Shown: positions 8,819-17,507, counted from the first letter of the stretch. The stretch: 38,056 nucleotides of DNA from Planctomycetota bacterium (GCA_016872875.1 VGYW01000019.1:1-38056), one strand, 5' to 3'. Notes: generated by a model from the sequence alone, not told the origin. Numbers and translations are program-made.

Positions 8819-9291
8819 TCATTGTGCCTGGCGATGCCGCGCGACGTTGCCGTTCTGCGCAAGGTCGGCGCATCGGACCTCCTCGTCCGTGCCTTCGGGT
8901 CGCGGGCCCTGCTGCCGCAGGAAATGGCCCGCCTTGTAGGCGCCGCCCGCGGCCGCAGTCGTGACTGTCGGTCGCGCGCAGGAAGCTGTGCGCCACTCGC
9001 GCTGCGCATGCTCATGGCCGTGACGGCGCCGCGGCCAACGCCTCCGCGATGATACGCCGGGCGTCGGCCAGGGTCAAGTCCGCCGCCGTCACCTTGCCGG
9101 TGTACTCGCGCGCCGCGGCCTGGATCTCGATCCCGGGCGCCTTCAGCAGCGTCCCGCCCGTCGGGCTCGCCAGCAAGCGCGTGGAGGAGGCAGGCCATGG
9201 CCCGGGAGTTCCCTTCGGGGCTGCCGTGCAGTTCGACGAAGAGGTCGGCATTGACGGCCTCGCACTGTTCGCTCCAGCCAGGTGGGCAGCC
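8819..9291 (-). pseudogene. Decayed coding remnant, copy B plus following fragments
   Basis: Three coding-like pieces, all read leftwards but in different frames. First, about 9290-9170 with CPPGWSEQCEAVNADLFVEL, homologous to copy A. Second, about 9150-9012, containing APGIEIQAAAREYTGKVTAA and ending TLADARRIIAEALAAAPSRP-stop. Third, about 8945-8819, with GAYKAGHFLRQQ and ending at a TGA at 8819-8821. The changes of frame point to a pseudogene, or two. It begins right after the stop of the PQQ gene at 9292 and ends just before the dehydrogenase start. No family was recognised, so function is not assigned. Confidence 0.45.
9171..9287. repeat. Direct repeat B (pairs with 5803-5920)
   Basis: Same orientation and similar length as repeat A. 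The pair brackets the dehydrogenase and glycosidase genes at a distance of about 3.37 kb. Confidence 0.8.
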
Positions 9292-10569
9292 TCATTGTCC
9301 GCCGATGGCAAACAAGTGCTTCTCGGAGCGAATGAAGATCTTCCCCTGGGAGATGGCCGGGCTGGCGCAGCATTTCTCGCCCAGGTCGTTCTCGGCCACC
9401 GCTTTGGATTGCGGGCCATCCTCCACCACCGTGGTCCTGCCTTTCTCGGAGAGGAGATAGATTCTCCCATCCGCCCAGACGGGCGACGCGCCAAACGGGC
9501 CGCGGAGACGTTCCCGCCAGAGAACCTCGCCGGTGTTGCTCTTAAGGCACGTCAGCACGCCGCTCTCGTTGATTTGGAACAACGCGTGGTTGGCGCAAAC
9601 CAGCGACGGGATCTTCGACATGTCCTTGCTGTGGGACCACGCCAGATGGCTCTTCGTCACGTCGCCCTGGCCGCCCAGGCGGAAGGCCCGGACCGCCTCT
9701 CCCTCCGGCACACTGGTGGGAAACGCGGATGTGGCAAAGACCATCCCGTCGCCCGACACCGGCGACGGAACCAGGCCCTCACCCCGGTGGGTGGCCCACC
9801 AGATCTTCTCCCCGGTGATCGGATTGAGACCCTGGACAACATCGCCGGCGCAAGTGATGAGTTGAGGCGTACCGCGGGAATCAATCGCGATCGGTGTCGT
9901 ATAGGCGACGCGCGACATCCCACGCATCGCCTTCCATTTCTCTTTCCCGGTAGCCTTGTCGAGCGCCAGGACGTACGATTTGTCCCAGGCCCGCGTGTGC
10001 CCGTCGTCGGTCCTTGGGTCGGTCCCGTCGAAGTTCATGATCAGCAAGTCTCGGTATTGCATGGGCGAGGAGGCCATGCCGTAGACGACATGGAACTTGA
10101 TGCTCCGATTGGTCCATGCCACCTTGCCGTCGTAGGTCACGGCGGCGGCGCTCCCGCTCGAGAAGAAGGCGTAGACGCGCTCGCCATCGGTCACGGGTGT
10201 TGACGTCGCGTGCGAGTTCCGTCCGTCGCAGGTGCCCGGCGACTGCAGGAAGACCTCCGTGTCCCAGAGGATCTTGCCCGTCCGGCGGTCCAAACAGATG
10301 ATGTGGCAGCTCACCCCATCACGGGTGGTGCCAGTCACGAAGACACGGTCGCCGAAGACGATGGGCGAGGACCAACCAGCATAGGGAACTGGTGTCTTCC
10401 AGGCAATGTGCTCGGTCTCGCTCCACGTCACCGGCGCGCCCTTCTCGCTGGACATGCCTTGTCCAGTCGGCCCGCGGAACTGCGGCCAGTTCTCGGCCAA
10501 AGCGGGCCATGCCGGTGCCATTATCAGAAAGGAAACTGCCACTGGTAGAGAGTTTCCTGCTCGCTTCAT
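9292..10569 (-). CDS. Secreted PQQ-like beta-propeller protein (BamB-like fold)
   Basis: 425-residue exported protein: signal peptide of about 25 residues ending PAWPALA, then NWPQFRGPTGQG, the usual opening of planctomycete-type PQQ-propeller proteins. Repeated blades with GKILWDTE, GKEKWKAM and GEVLWRER type motifs follow. I chose the ATG at 10569 (GAAAGGGA upstream) over an in-frame non-ATG start six codons earlier because it begins the signal peptide. A small upstream ORF with a Tat-like leader ends in an ATGA overlap with this start. No dehydrogenase catalytic motif is visible, so a binding or scaffold role is more likely than quinoprotein dehydrogenase activity (inference). Confidence 0.85.
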   Translation of the reverse strand: MKRAGNSLPVAVSFLIMAPAWPALAENWPQFRGPTGQGMSSEKGAPVTWSETEHIAWKTPVPYAGWSSPIVFGDRVFVTGTTRDGVSCHIICLDRRTGKILWDTEVFLQSPGTCDGRNSHATSTPVTDGERVYAFFSSGSAAAVTYDGKVAWTNRSIKFHVVYGMASSPMQYRDLLIMNFDGTDPRTDDGHTRAWDKSYVLALDKATGKEKWKAMRGMSRVAYTTPIAIDSRGTPQLITCAGDVVQGLNPITGEKIWWATHRGEGLVPSPVSGDGMVFATSAFPTSVPEGEAVRAFRLGGQGDVTKSHLAWSHSKDMSKIPSLVCANHALFQINESGVLTCLKSNTGEVLWRERLRGPFGASPVWADGRIYLLSEKGRTTVVEDGPQSKAVAENDLGEKCCASPAISQGKIFIRSEKHLFAIGGQ

Positions 10570-10703
10570 GGTGTCCCTTTCACACAATCATGACGTCCGC
10601 TCACGCCTGCGCAAGCGGATGCACCCGGGTCATAGCGGGCAGCCAGGCCGACTCCATCCAGCGCCGACAGGGAGTGAAGGAACTCACGTCGTCTTGTGAG
10701 CAT
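10566..10703 (-). pseudogene. Orphan Tat leader peptide ORF (45 aa)
   Basis: A 45-codon ORF starting at the ATG at 10703 with AGGAG upstream. It begins MLTRRREFLHSLSAL, a twin-arginine (RRxFL) pattern followed by a short hydrophobic stretch. It continues into low-complexity residues and stops at a TGA that overlaps the ATG of the PQQ gene (ATGA). It is probably what remains of a deleted Tat-exported protein; the overlap could now serve to couple translation of the PQQ gene. Too short to be a functional enzyme. Confidence 0.5.
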
Positions 10704-10738
10704 GTTTCCGAACTCTCCTGCCCTTCAGTTCCAAACCG

Positions 10739-12844
10739 CTATTTCTTTACGAGCGTTGACCACGCCGGTATCGTGACCGCCGGCTGGCCCTTCTTCTTGA
10801 TCACAAAGACCGTATCGTTCGTTTTCAGATCCTCTCCCAGGACCCAGATCTCCCAGGCTGCCTGGACGACCATGCAGTGGGAATCCGGGCTGTAGTACCC
10901 CTTGGCGACATGCCAGTCGATCAGAGCCTTCAGGTCCAGGTCTTCGATTCTGATCACCCCGTTCCGGTCAGGCTCCAGAAACGGCACCAGCAGCGGAACC
11001 ATGTACCGCCCCATTCCCGAACTCGTCGCACTGTCGCAGATCTTCCACTTCTTCCCTGCAATGTCGTGTGTTCCTGCGTCCTTGGCCCAGAAGTTCGGCG
11101 AACAATTCACCGCGTAGAGGGTCGGGGCAAAGTCACCCTTGTTGTATTTCCCCTTGGGACCGTCGGAGAAGTAGAGCTGATAGTAGACCCGGAACATCTG
11201 GCCGTCCTTCTTAGGCGGCAGCGTTACGGACCACGAGGCATTGAAAGCCTCGATCTCGCTGAGCTTCATCGGGAACGGAGAACCCCTGGTCACGTGCCCC
11301 CAGTTGCTGCCAACGGCCACATTGGGCGCCGACACCGGGAAATCGCGGCGGTTGCCGCTGTGCGTCGTCCACCAGGTGACCGTCGGAGGGCCGAATCTCA
11401 CGAACATGCTGCCCTTCTCGCCAGCCCACCGGTTGTTGTTGAACTGGAGCCCATCTTTCTCCACCGAGTCGAAGCCTCCGGTGCCGGTCCAATCGTAAGC
11501 GGCAGCGGGGATGCAGTCCGGCTTGGACACGCCGGCGAAGACCCCCAGGCTGCGGGAGATCACGTTGTCCCAATAGGCCTGCCCCGGCAGGAACTTTGTG
11601 CGGCTGTCCCCTTCGGGCGAAGCCGCCGCGACCTTCTCCAGCAGGTCGGCCCGGGTCCACTGGTCTTCCACGAGCTGGTTGCGGACCACGGCGTCCACGT
11701 TGTCCCAGTAGTCTCCAAGGCCGGCGTCCGAGAGTCGGATACCCAGGGCCACCTGGTCGCCAAGCGCGCATCCCTCACAAGTGTCGGTGGCCGCGGGGTA
11801 GCAGTTGATCCAGCCCATGCGAGCAATGCCTTGGCTCAGGGTGAACTCGTAGGCGCGCTGGACGAACTCGAGGGTGCGCTCGTCGCCGGTCGCGCGGCCG
11901 TACTCCAGAAGCCCGCGCAGAGTGATGGCGCGGGCGTGGAAGTGGCTGAACCAGTGGCCCAGTTCCGCCCCGGCAGTGCACGCCGGGTCAGGGAGGCCGG
12001 CCGCCACATGCCCGGGCAGTTCCTGGGCCTTGGCGTGTTCGCGGTCCGGGTCGGGCACACCGCCCCAGAGCTTCGGTTTCATGCAGAAGCGGGCCAGGCG
12101 GGTGGCCAAGTCTAGGGCCTCGCGGTCGCCAGTGATGGCGTACCATTCTGCCGCCGCATACATCTGGTTCGCCTGGTAGCACGCGATGTCGCCCTCGGCT
12201 CCGTCGGTGGCGCCTTGCGGTTCGTCCGTGTTCAGCCAGCCGCTGCGCGGATAGGTGCATGGCTCACCCCAGCCGCCCTTCTCGGGGTAGTAGGCGTAGT
12301 CGTCCTTGAGGATTGCCACGCGCCGCATGCCGGCGACCAGTTCGGCGGCCAAGCGCTCGAACCGGGGATCGCGCGTCTGCTCCCACCAGGTGATTGCCGC
12401 CCGGGCCATGATGCCTGCCGCCCCCACCACGCAGAAATCTTCGTTCCGGCCCTTCCCGTAACGGGATTCCGAGTCGCCGTAGATGCTCCGCCAGGGTCGC
12501 GCGGGGTCGTAACGGTCCCAGTACAGCCCCTCCTCGACGCGGGCGCTCATGCCGGCCCGGTTCAGCGTCTCGACCTCCTCGAAATCGCGGCTGCCGGACA
12601 TGAGCCGAAGCAGGGGCCAGGACTGACCGGTCTTCGGATCGCAGGTGATGCTGGCGGAGCCGTAGTGATACATGTAAGGCGTACGGGTCGCGTATTGGAT
12701 ACTCCAGAACGGCATATACCCCATTGCCGGGTCCATGATGCCGCCGAGGCCGCGGATGGCCAGCGCGGCCCGTTCCGCCAGGTCAAGGGTATCGGGGACC
12801 GTAGCCTGATATCTCGTGCCGTCATTTCGGAACCTGTTGTTCAT
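10739..12844 (-). CDS. (alpha/alpha)6-barrel glycosidase-like protein (GH127-like)
   Basis: 701-residue protein. Helical-barrel features run through the first 450 residues (GHWFSHFHARAITLRGLLEY and DQVALGIRLSDAGLGDYWDN), with a TCEGCALGD segment that could carry the catalytic Cys used by GH127-type enzymes. A beta-rich C-terminal half follows. The start is ATG at 12844 (GGAGG 5 nt before it); an ATG four codons earlier has no site. No signal peptide is in this frame, but a Tat leader ORF sits just upstream one base out of phase. Family assignment is from motif pattern only. Beta-L-arabinofuranosidase-like activity is possible but unproven. Confidence 0.7.
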   Translation of the reverse strand: MNNRFRNDGTRYQATVPDTLDLAERAALAIRGLGGIMDPAMGYMPFWSIQYATRTPYMYHYGSASITCDPKTGQSWPLLRLMSGSRDFEEVETLNRAGMSARVEEGLYWDRYDPARPWRSIYGDSESRYGKGRNEDFCVVGAAGIMARAAITWWEQTRDPRFERLAAELVAGMRRVAILKDDYAYYPEKGGWGEPCTYPRSGWLNTDEPQGATDGAEGDIACYQANQMYAAAEWYAITGDREALDLATRLARFCMKPKLWGGVPDPDREHAKAQELPGHVAAGLPDPACTAGAELGHWFSHFHARAITLRGLLEYGRATGDERTLEFVQRAYEFTLSQGIARMGWINCYPAATDTCEGCALGDQVALGIRLSDAGLGDYWDNVDAVVRNQLVEDQWTRADLLEKVAAASPEGDSRTKFLPGQAYWDNVISRSLGVFAGVSKPDCIPAAAYDWTGTGGFDSVEKDGLQFNNNRWAGEKGSMFVRFGPPTVTWWTTHSGNRRDFPVSAPNVAVGSNWGHVTRGSPFPMKLSEIEAFNASWSVTLPPKKDGQMFRVYYQLYFSDGPKGKYNKGDFAPTLYAVNCSPNFWAKDAGTHDIAGKKWKICDSATSSGMGRYMVPLLVPFLEPDRNGVIRIEDLDLKALIDWHVAKGYYSPDSHCMVVQAAWEIWVLGEDLKTNDTVFVIKKKGQPAVTIPAWSTLVKK

Positions 12845-12992
12845 GCCTTCCTCCATTTGCGTCTTCAGCGGGCTTGGCCCGGCTGACGGGGTGTTGGCGG
12901 CGAACGCCTACGAGCCGGGCTGCCGTGGTTGTAACGGCTGCAGTGGCGGCGTACCCGATGAATCTCCGACGCGGAAGGTTGGTTGTGTTCAT
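12822..12992 (-). CDS. Out-of-frame Tat leader ORF (56 aa) before the GH127-like gene
   Basis: Starts at an ATG at 12992 with AAGGAA upstream and encodes MNTTNLPRRRFIGYAATAAV followed by a hydrophobic stretch to about residue 29: a clear twin-arginine signal peptide. It overlaps the next gene's start by 23 bp in a different frame and ends at a TGA at 12822. If one base were removed or added near 12850, leader and enzyme would form one exported protein. Either a frameshift (real or a sequencing error) separated them, or they are two coupled ORFs. The first seems more likely. Confidence 0.6.
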   Translation of the reverse strand: MNTTNLPRRRFIGYAATAAVTTTAARLVGVRRQHPVSRAKPAEDANGGRHEQQVPK

Positions 12993-13022
12993 CTCGTGAT
13001 TTCCTTCTTTCTGGCTGATTCG

Positions 13023-15767
13023 TCATAGCGCCGGGCGGCCAATGCAGTACAGAGTCTTCGCCGTGCGAACGAAAAGGCAGCCGCCGGCTACGGCAGGGGT
13101 GGCGCAGACAGGCTCACCGAGCGTGGCTTCGCCGACCACTTCGCAGGCCGGACCCGCCTTGAGGATCGTCGCCTTGCCCTCGCGGCTCACCAGGTAGAGC
13201 TTGCCGCCCGCCACCACCGGCGACGCCCAGAACTGGGCGTCCAGGTCGCGCGAGCCCACTTCCTTGCCGTCGCCCGCCCTCAGGCACATCAGCTTGCCGT
13301 AGGACACAAGGAAGACCCAATCGCCGTAGCCGACCGGGCACGGGACTTCCGAACAGGCGTCCTCGTTGAGCCACGCCACGTGCGTCTTCGTCACGTCGCC
13401 CCTGCCGTCCGGGGAGACCGCCAGGGTTCCGCCGCCGGCGATCGGGACGATGACCCGCCCTTTGGCAAGGCCCGCGGAGGGAGCCAGGTCCCGCGACTCG
13501 TAGAGCACGGCCCAGATCTCGCTGCCGTCGGCCGGATTGTAGGCCGCCACTCCGTTGCAGGCGGTGGCGACAATCTGCGGGCCGCCGCGCGTCCCGATCA
13601 CGAGCGGCGATGACCAGGACGGGCCAAAGGACCGCTTCGCGCGCCAGACGGCCTGCCCGCTCTGCGTGTCCAGCGCCACCAGGACCGCTTTGCCCCCTTC
13701 CTTCGACTCTTGGTCATACTGGATCAGCAGCAGTTCCTTGAAGAGCGCAGGGGAGGAGGCGTAGCCGTAAGGGATGTCGGGCACGCCCAGACTCATTGTC
13801 CACGCCGGCGTCCCGTCCAGGCCGAACGCAGCCGCATCGCCAGTCGCGAAGACGGCGAAGACCCGCTTCCCGTCGGTGGCCGGGGTGGGCGCGGCATAGC
13901 CCGTGTCCTTGCTCATGAACTGCACCTTGCCGGTCAGGCGGACATCGCGCCGCCAAAGGAGCTTGCCCGACTTGGCATCGAAGCAGAACACGGCGGCCTG
14001 GCCCTCCACGGCGCCGGTGAGGAATACCCGTTCGCCCCACAAGATCGGCGAACTGCTGCCGCCCAGCGGCACCTCGGCCTTCCAGCGGATGCCTTCGCCG
14101 GTCTTGGTGTTCCACGTCACGGCGGTATTCTTGTCCTCGACCGCCGCCAGAGTGCCGGGTCCGCGGAAGGCGGGCCATTGGCCAGCCGAGCCCGCAGCGA
14201 GGAGCCCTTCGGCCGATCCTGTGACGTTCGGCGACGGAACGATCGCGCCGGGCGCCTCCTTGGCGGATGGCGCTGGCTTGGTGGTCACCAATGCCGGTGC
14301 TCCCTGGTTCCCTGCCTCCGTAAGATCGTAGCAACTGAGCGTGCCCATGTTACTCGCCTGAACGTATAGTCTGCCGGCAGCGAAAGCGGGAGTGCTGAAC
14401 CCGCCGCACGGTTGGAAGGCGCGGCGAAATTCCCAACCCGCAGGCGAAGCCTGGACCATTGTTATGCAACCCGTATACTTGCCGCGAGATCCATGCACGT
14501 CGGCAACGGACTTGATGAACTTGTCGTTCACCCGGATGGGAGAAGAGCACTCGCCCCAGGACGGACTGTTCCGCACTTCCTTGCGTTCCAGTTTCCACAC
14601 CACCTTCCCAGTGGCCGCCTCCACACAGAACGACTCATAACCGGACAGAAGATAGACGTAGCCTTTGCATATGATCGGCGACCCCCCGCGCTCGCCGCCG
14701 GTGGGCACCAGCCAGAGAGGAGACTGTGCGCACCCATCCTTTGTGATTGCATACGCACGAGCCCCGTTGCCAGTATGCGGATATGTCCTGGTCACCAGAA
14801 TACCACCGTCCACGGCACATCCTTGGCTGCATCTGCCACCCCCGTAATCCCACAACAGTCTGCCGTCCGAGGCGTCCACGCATCGCCGGTTCGCCAGGAT
14901 ATACGTCTTTCCCGTGGGACCATCCGGCCGCCAGACGATCGGCGTCTTTTCACCGAGATTGTTCCATGCGCCCTGGCTGAATGCGGTCTTCCACAGTTTC
15001 TTGCCGCTGTTCACGTCATAGGCGGTCAACCGGCAGAGATCGTACTCACAGTCGCCGGTGGGCGGGCCAGGCGGTTTGCTGCTCGGGTCGTGATCGAAGG
15101 TGATCGCCTTGCCGTCCGCCACCACGAACGAGACAAACACGAGATAGTTCGAGGGCAATCCGTTTTTCACCTGCCACAGCACCTTGCCGGTGTCGGCGTC
15201 CAGACAATACGTCTGCGAACCGCTGCCGTTGATGAACAGCCGCCCGTCCGCCACGCACGGCGTCGGGGAATTCAGCCCGCCCCCGCCGTGCGTCGTCTGG
15301 CATACCGGATAATACATGCCCATCCCCAGGTCCGCCTGCCACAACTTCGCCCCGGTCTTCGCGTCAAAGCAGAACACGTGGTCGGTCTGCCATGATTTAT
15401 CGGGTTGATCCGACTCGGTCAACGTGCGTTGTCGCATCGAATATGCATACACTTTACCTTTGGCAACAACAGGACTGCTGGAGCCGTAGCCGCCGCCCTT
15501 CTCGTTCCCGGCCAGCGGCATCAGTTCACCGTAGTTCACCTTCCACACCACCTTCGGCCCACCCTCCGGCCACCTGTCGAGCAGTTTGATCGGCGTGTCC
15601 ACCTGCAGGTTCCCATTCGGCCCGCCCCAGCAGGGCCAGTCCTGCCCGTCCGCCGTAGCCGCGCCCGGCGTCGCCGGCCTGGCCTCATCCGCCCCCCTCG
15701 CTGCCCCGGCGGCGACCAGCGACCCCGCAAACAACATCGTGCCGATTATTCTTCTTGTCGTTTTCAT
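13023..15767 (-). CDS. Secreted double PQQ-like beta-propeller protein
   Basis: 914-residue exported protein with a signal peptide (residues 1-26, ending GAARGADEA) and two consecutive beta-propellers. The first, about 38-500, opens with DWPCWGGPNG and contains GAKLWQADL, GKVLWQVKN and GKVVWKLER blades. The second, about 540-910, opens with GQWPAFRGPG and has GEGIRWKAEV, GKLLWRRDV and GQAVWRAKR. The ATG at 15767 follows a weak GGGATGGGA. The leader resembles that of the SGNH gene immediately upstream at both protein and DNA level. Its last 40 residues are copied in a fragment at 17052-17177. A binding or scaffold role outside the cytoplasm is inferred. Confidence 0.85.
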   Translation of the reverse strand: MKTTRRIIGTMLFAGSLVAAGAARGADEARPATPGAATADGQDWPCWGGPNGNLQVDTPIKLLDRWPEGGPKVVWKVNYGELMPLAGNEKGGGYGSSSPVVAKGKVYAYSMRQRTLTESDQPDKSWQTDHVFCFDAKTGAKLWQADLGMGMYYPVCQTTHGGGGLNSPTPCVADGRLFINGSGSQTYCLDADTGKVLWQVKNGLPSNYLVFVSFVVADGKAITFDHDPSSKPPGPPTGDCEYDLCRLTAYDVNSGKKLWKTAFSQGAWNNLGEKTPIVWRPDGPTGKTYILANRRCVDASDGRLLWDYGGGRCSQGCAVDGGILVTRTYPHTGNGARAYAITKDGCAQSPLWLVPTGGERGGSPIICKGYVYLLSGYESFCVEAATGKVVWKLERKEVRNSPSWGECSSPIRVNDKFIKSVADVHGSRGKYTGCITMVQASPAGWEFRRAFQPCGGFSTPAFAAGRLYVQASNMGTLSCYDLTEAGNQGAPALVTTKPAPSAKEAPGAIVPSPNVTGSAEGLLAAGSAGQWPAFRGPGTLAAVEDKNTAVTWNTKTGEGIRWKAEVPLGGSSSPILWGERVFLTGAVEGQAAVFCFDAKSGKLLWRRDVRLTGKVQFMSKDTGYAAPTPATDGKRVFAVFATGDAAAFGLDGTPAWTMSLGVPDIPYGYASSPALFKELLLIQYDQESKEGGKAVLVALDTQSGQAVWRAKRSFGPSWSSPLVIGTRGGPQIVATACNGVAAYNPADGSEIWAVLYESRDLAPSAGLAKGRVIVPIAGGGTLAVSPDGRGDVTKTHVAWLNEDACSEVPCPVGYGDWVFLVSYGKLMCLRAGDGKEVGSRDLDAQFWASPVVAGGKLYLVSREGKATILKAGPACEVVGEATLGEPVCATPAVAGGCLFVRTAKTLYCIGRPAL

Positions 15768-15816
15768 CGTGTCCCATCCCTTCCCATTTCATCCCTTCGC
15801 CCGTCCTTCCCCAGAG

Positions 15817-15836
15817 CGGAATTTGTTAGAATTCCG
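15817..15836. other. Small perfect hairpin after the SGNH gene
   Basis: CGGAATT (15817-15823) / AATTCCG (15830-15836) with a 6-nt loop, just past the stop at 15841 on the minus strand. AT-rich stem and no U-tract, so not a convincing terminator. Confidence 0.35.
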
Positions 15837-15840
15837 TCGG

Positions 15841-17022
15841 TCACGGCTTCGGGTTCGTCACGCAGATCCCGCCGATGATCACGCGGTTGCCCTTCGACCT
15901 CTCGGACTTGGGCAGCACCTTCACCTTCAACGCGTGCTCCCCGCGCGGCAACCCCCTGGCCAGAAGATTGAGCGAGTAGTACTGGAAGCCGTTGAAGAGG
16001 TCGAATTCCGTTTCCGGGCCGCCGTCTACCGACCAGGCGATGCGGCCGGACGCCTCATTGACGATCAGGAACAGGCCGAACATGGTCGTGTTTGCCCTCA
16101 CCGTCATCGTCGCGCCCGGACGGTCGGTCTCGTAAATCTCGTCCATCAGCGGCGGAGAGCTTTGTTGTTGCGGCTTGACACTCCACTCAGGACTCACCTG
16201 GGCCGCCGCAATCGGCAACACGACTGCCGTGGTGAACTCGTCGCCGAAGAACGGGGCCGGCACCGGCGGCACGGGGGTGGGTTTGTCGGCCAGCGGTATC
16301 TGCTGCTTGAACAGGTCGATCACCGCCTCCGCGTAGATGGCGTGGCCGCGCCGATTGGGATGCACCATGTCCCCGATGGCGTCGCCCCACTTGAGTTCTC
16401 CCGCCTCGATCTTCTTCTGCAGGTGCGCAAAGACGTCCACCTCGTGGAAGCCGTAGTGCCGGGCCACCGGTTTGACCGCATCCAGCGTGCGCTTCTTGTC
16501 TTTCAGCGACTCGACGGCCCCCACGTACACGAAGACGATCTCCGGCTGGTTCGGCCCGCGCAGGAGCTGCTGCACCATGCCGTCCTCCGCCAGCCAATTG
16601 CGCTCCCTGTCGCCATAGGAGTTCACCGCGTACTCGATGAACACCAGGTCCGGCGCGTGCGCGAGGATGTCGCGCCGCATCCGGAACACCATCAGCCAGG
16701 GCGGCAGGCCGCCGAAGGCGCAGTCCACGTAGTGGATCTGGTTGCCCGGACACTGCTTCCGCAGCCATTCCACGCTCATGGGCGCCCAACTGTTCCCGGC
16801 CGTGACCGAGCCGCCGATTCCCATCACCGTCACCGGCTGCCCCGACTTGACCTTGGCGAAGAATCGCGACAGATTCCGCGTGGGTTTGTAGTTCGGATCG
16901 GGCTCGGTATTCCCGGCGCCAGTCTTGGCAGCATCCGCCGCCCGCGCCGCCCCGGCGGCGAGGAGCAGACCCGCAAACAGCATCATGCCGATTGTCCGTT
17001 CGGTCGTCATCGTCGTCTTCAT
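15841..17022 (-). CDS. Secreted SGNH/GDSL-type hydrolase
   Basis: 393-residue exported hydrolase. The start is ATG at 17022 (AAAGGA upstream); the 18 in-frame codons before it are a shadow of a PQQ fragment. The signal peptide ends GAARAADAA. Block I is GGSVTAGNSW, block III has EYAVNSYGD and block V is GDMVHPNRRGH (Asp and His of the triad). The C-terminal 120 residues form a beta domain (SVDGGPETEFDLFN) seen in carbohydrate esterases. SGNH enzymes remove acetyl or other acyl groups from polysaccharides; the substrate is not determinable. It lies 73 bp upstream of the double-propeller gene and probably shares its transcript. Confidence 0.83.
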   Translation of the reverse strand: MKTTMTTERTIGMMLFAGLLLAAGAARAADAAKTGAGNTEPDPNYKPTRNLSRFFAKVKSGQPVTVMGIGGSVTAGNSWAPMSVEWLRKQCPGNQIHYVDCAFGGLPPWLMVFRMRRDILAHAPDLVFIEYAVNSYGDRERNWLAEDGMVQQLLRGPNQPEIVFVYVGAVESLKDKKRTLDAVKPVARHYGFHEVDVFAHLQKKIEAGELKWGDAIGDMVHPNRRGHAIYAEAVIDLFKQQIPLADKPTPVPPVPAPFFGDEFTTAVVLPIAAAQVSPEWSVKPQQQSSPPLMDEIYETDRPGATMTVRANTTMFGLFLIVNEASGRIAWSVDGGPETEFDLFNGFQYYSLNLLARGLPRGEHALKVKVLPKSERSKGNRVIIGGICVTNPKP

Positions 17023-17051
17023 CGTGTCTGTCCTTTCACCTGCTTGTTTCA

Positions 17052-17177
17052 TCATCGCGCCGCCGGCGCAATGCAATGTCCCGCCTTCGCCATCCGGACG
17101 CAGACGCAGCCGCCGGCCACGGCAGGGGTGGCGCGGATGGGCTCACCGAGCGCCGCTTCGCCAACCACTACCGGCGG
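17052..17177 (-). pseudogene. C-terminal fragment of a PQQ-propeller gene
   Basis: About 40 codons ending at a TGA (17052-17054). The segments VVGEAALGEPIRATPAVAGG and CVCVRMAKAGHCI match the end of the double-propeller protein (VVGEATLGEPVCATPAVAGG, CLFVRTAKTLYCI); roughly 25 of 38 residues are identical. No start or upstream propeller remains. It is joined directly to the stop codon of the FGE fragment, in the same frame. Confidence 0.75.
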
Positions 17178-17507
17178 CTAGTCCTTGAGGCGGAGTTTCC
17201 TGTAGCCGGCCTCGGGCAGGGCGACGCGGAAGCCGATGTAGATGTAGCCCATGTAGACGGGGCTGTTGAACTCGCGGTGGCGGCTGCGTTGGCTGTGGCC
17301 GTAGTAGCCCCAGGAGCCGCCGCGGATGCAGCGGCTGTGGCTCTCGCGGACCTCCAGGGGATCGGTTTGCGCCTCGGCTGGGTAGAGCTGGTACCAGTCG
17401 CCGCACCATTCGGCCACGTTCCCCGCCAGGTCCAGGATGCCATCGCGGCTGGCGCCCTGGGGGAAGCTGCCGACGACAGCGGTGCCCTGGGCCTCCTGGC
17501 TGCGCAT
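17178..17507 (-). pseudogene. N-terminally truncated SUMF1/FGE-type domain
   Basis: C-terminal half of a formylglycine-generating-enzyme-like fold: GILDLAGNVAEWCGDWY, RCIRGGSWGYYG and GFRVAL are the standard landmarks. The usual N-terminal half (IPAGxFxMG to LPTEAEWE) is absent. The frame remains open upstream to 17582 but contains no SUMF1 sequence, and no ribosome-binding site was seen at the ATG at 17507. Catalytic FGE enzymes need a Cys pair after RGGS; here there is none, so even the parent was probably a non-catalytic binding-type SUMF1 domain. Likely a pseudogene. Confidence 0.7.

Noticed and set aside
5408..9052. Very long open frame on the plus strand (over 1200 codons)
   Set aside because: It is the antisense of the epimerase, glycosidase and dehydrogenase genes, which show clear motifs and ribosome-binding sites; long shadow frames are expected at this GC content.
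17178..17507. Functional sulfatase-activating FGE
   Set aside because: N-terminal half and the active-site cysteine pair are missing, and no sulfatase gene is in the window.
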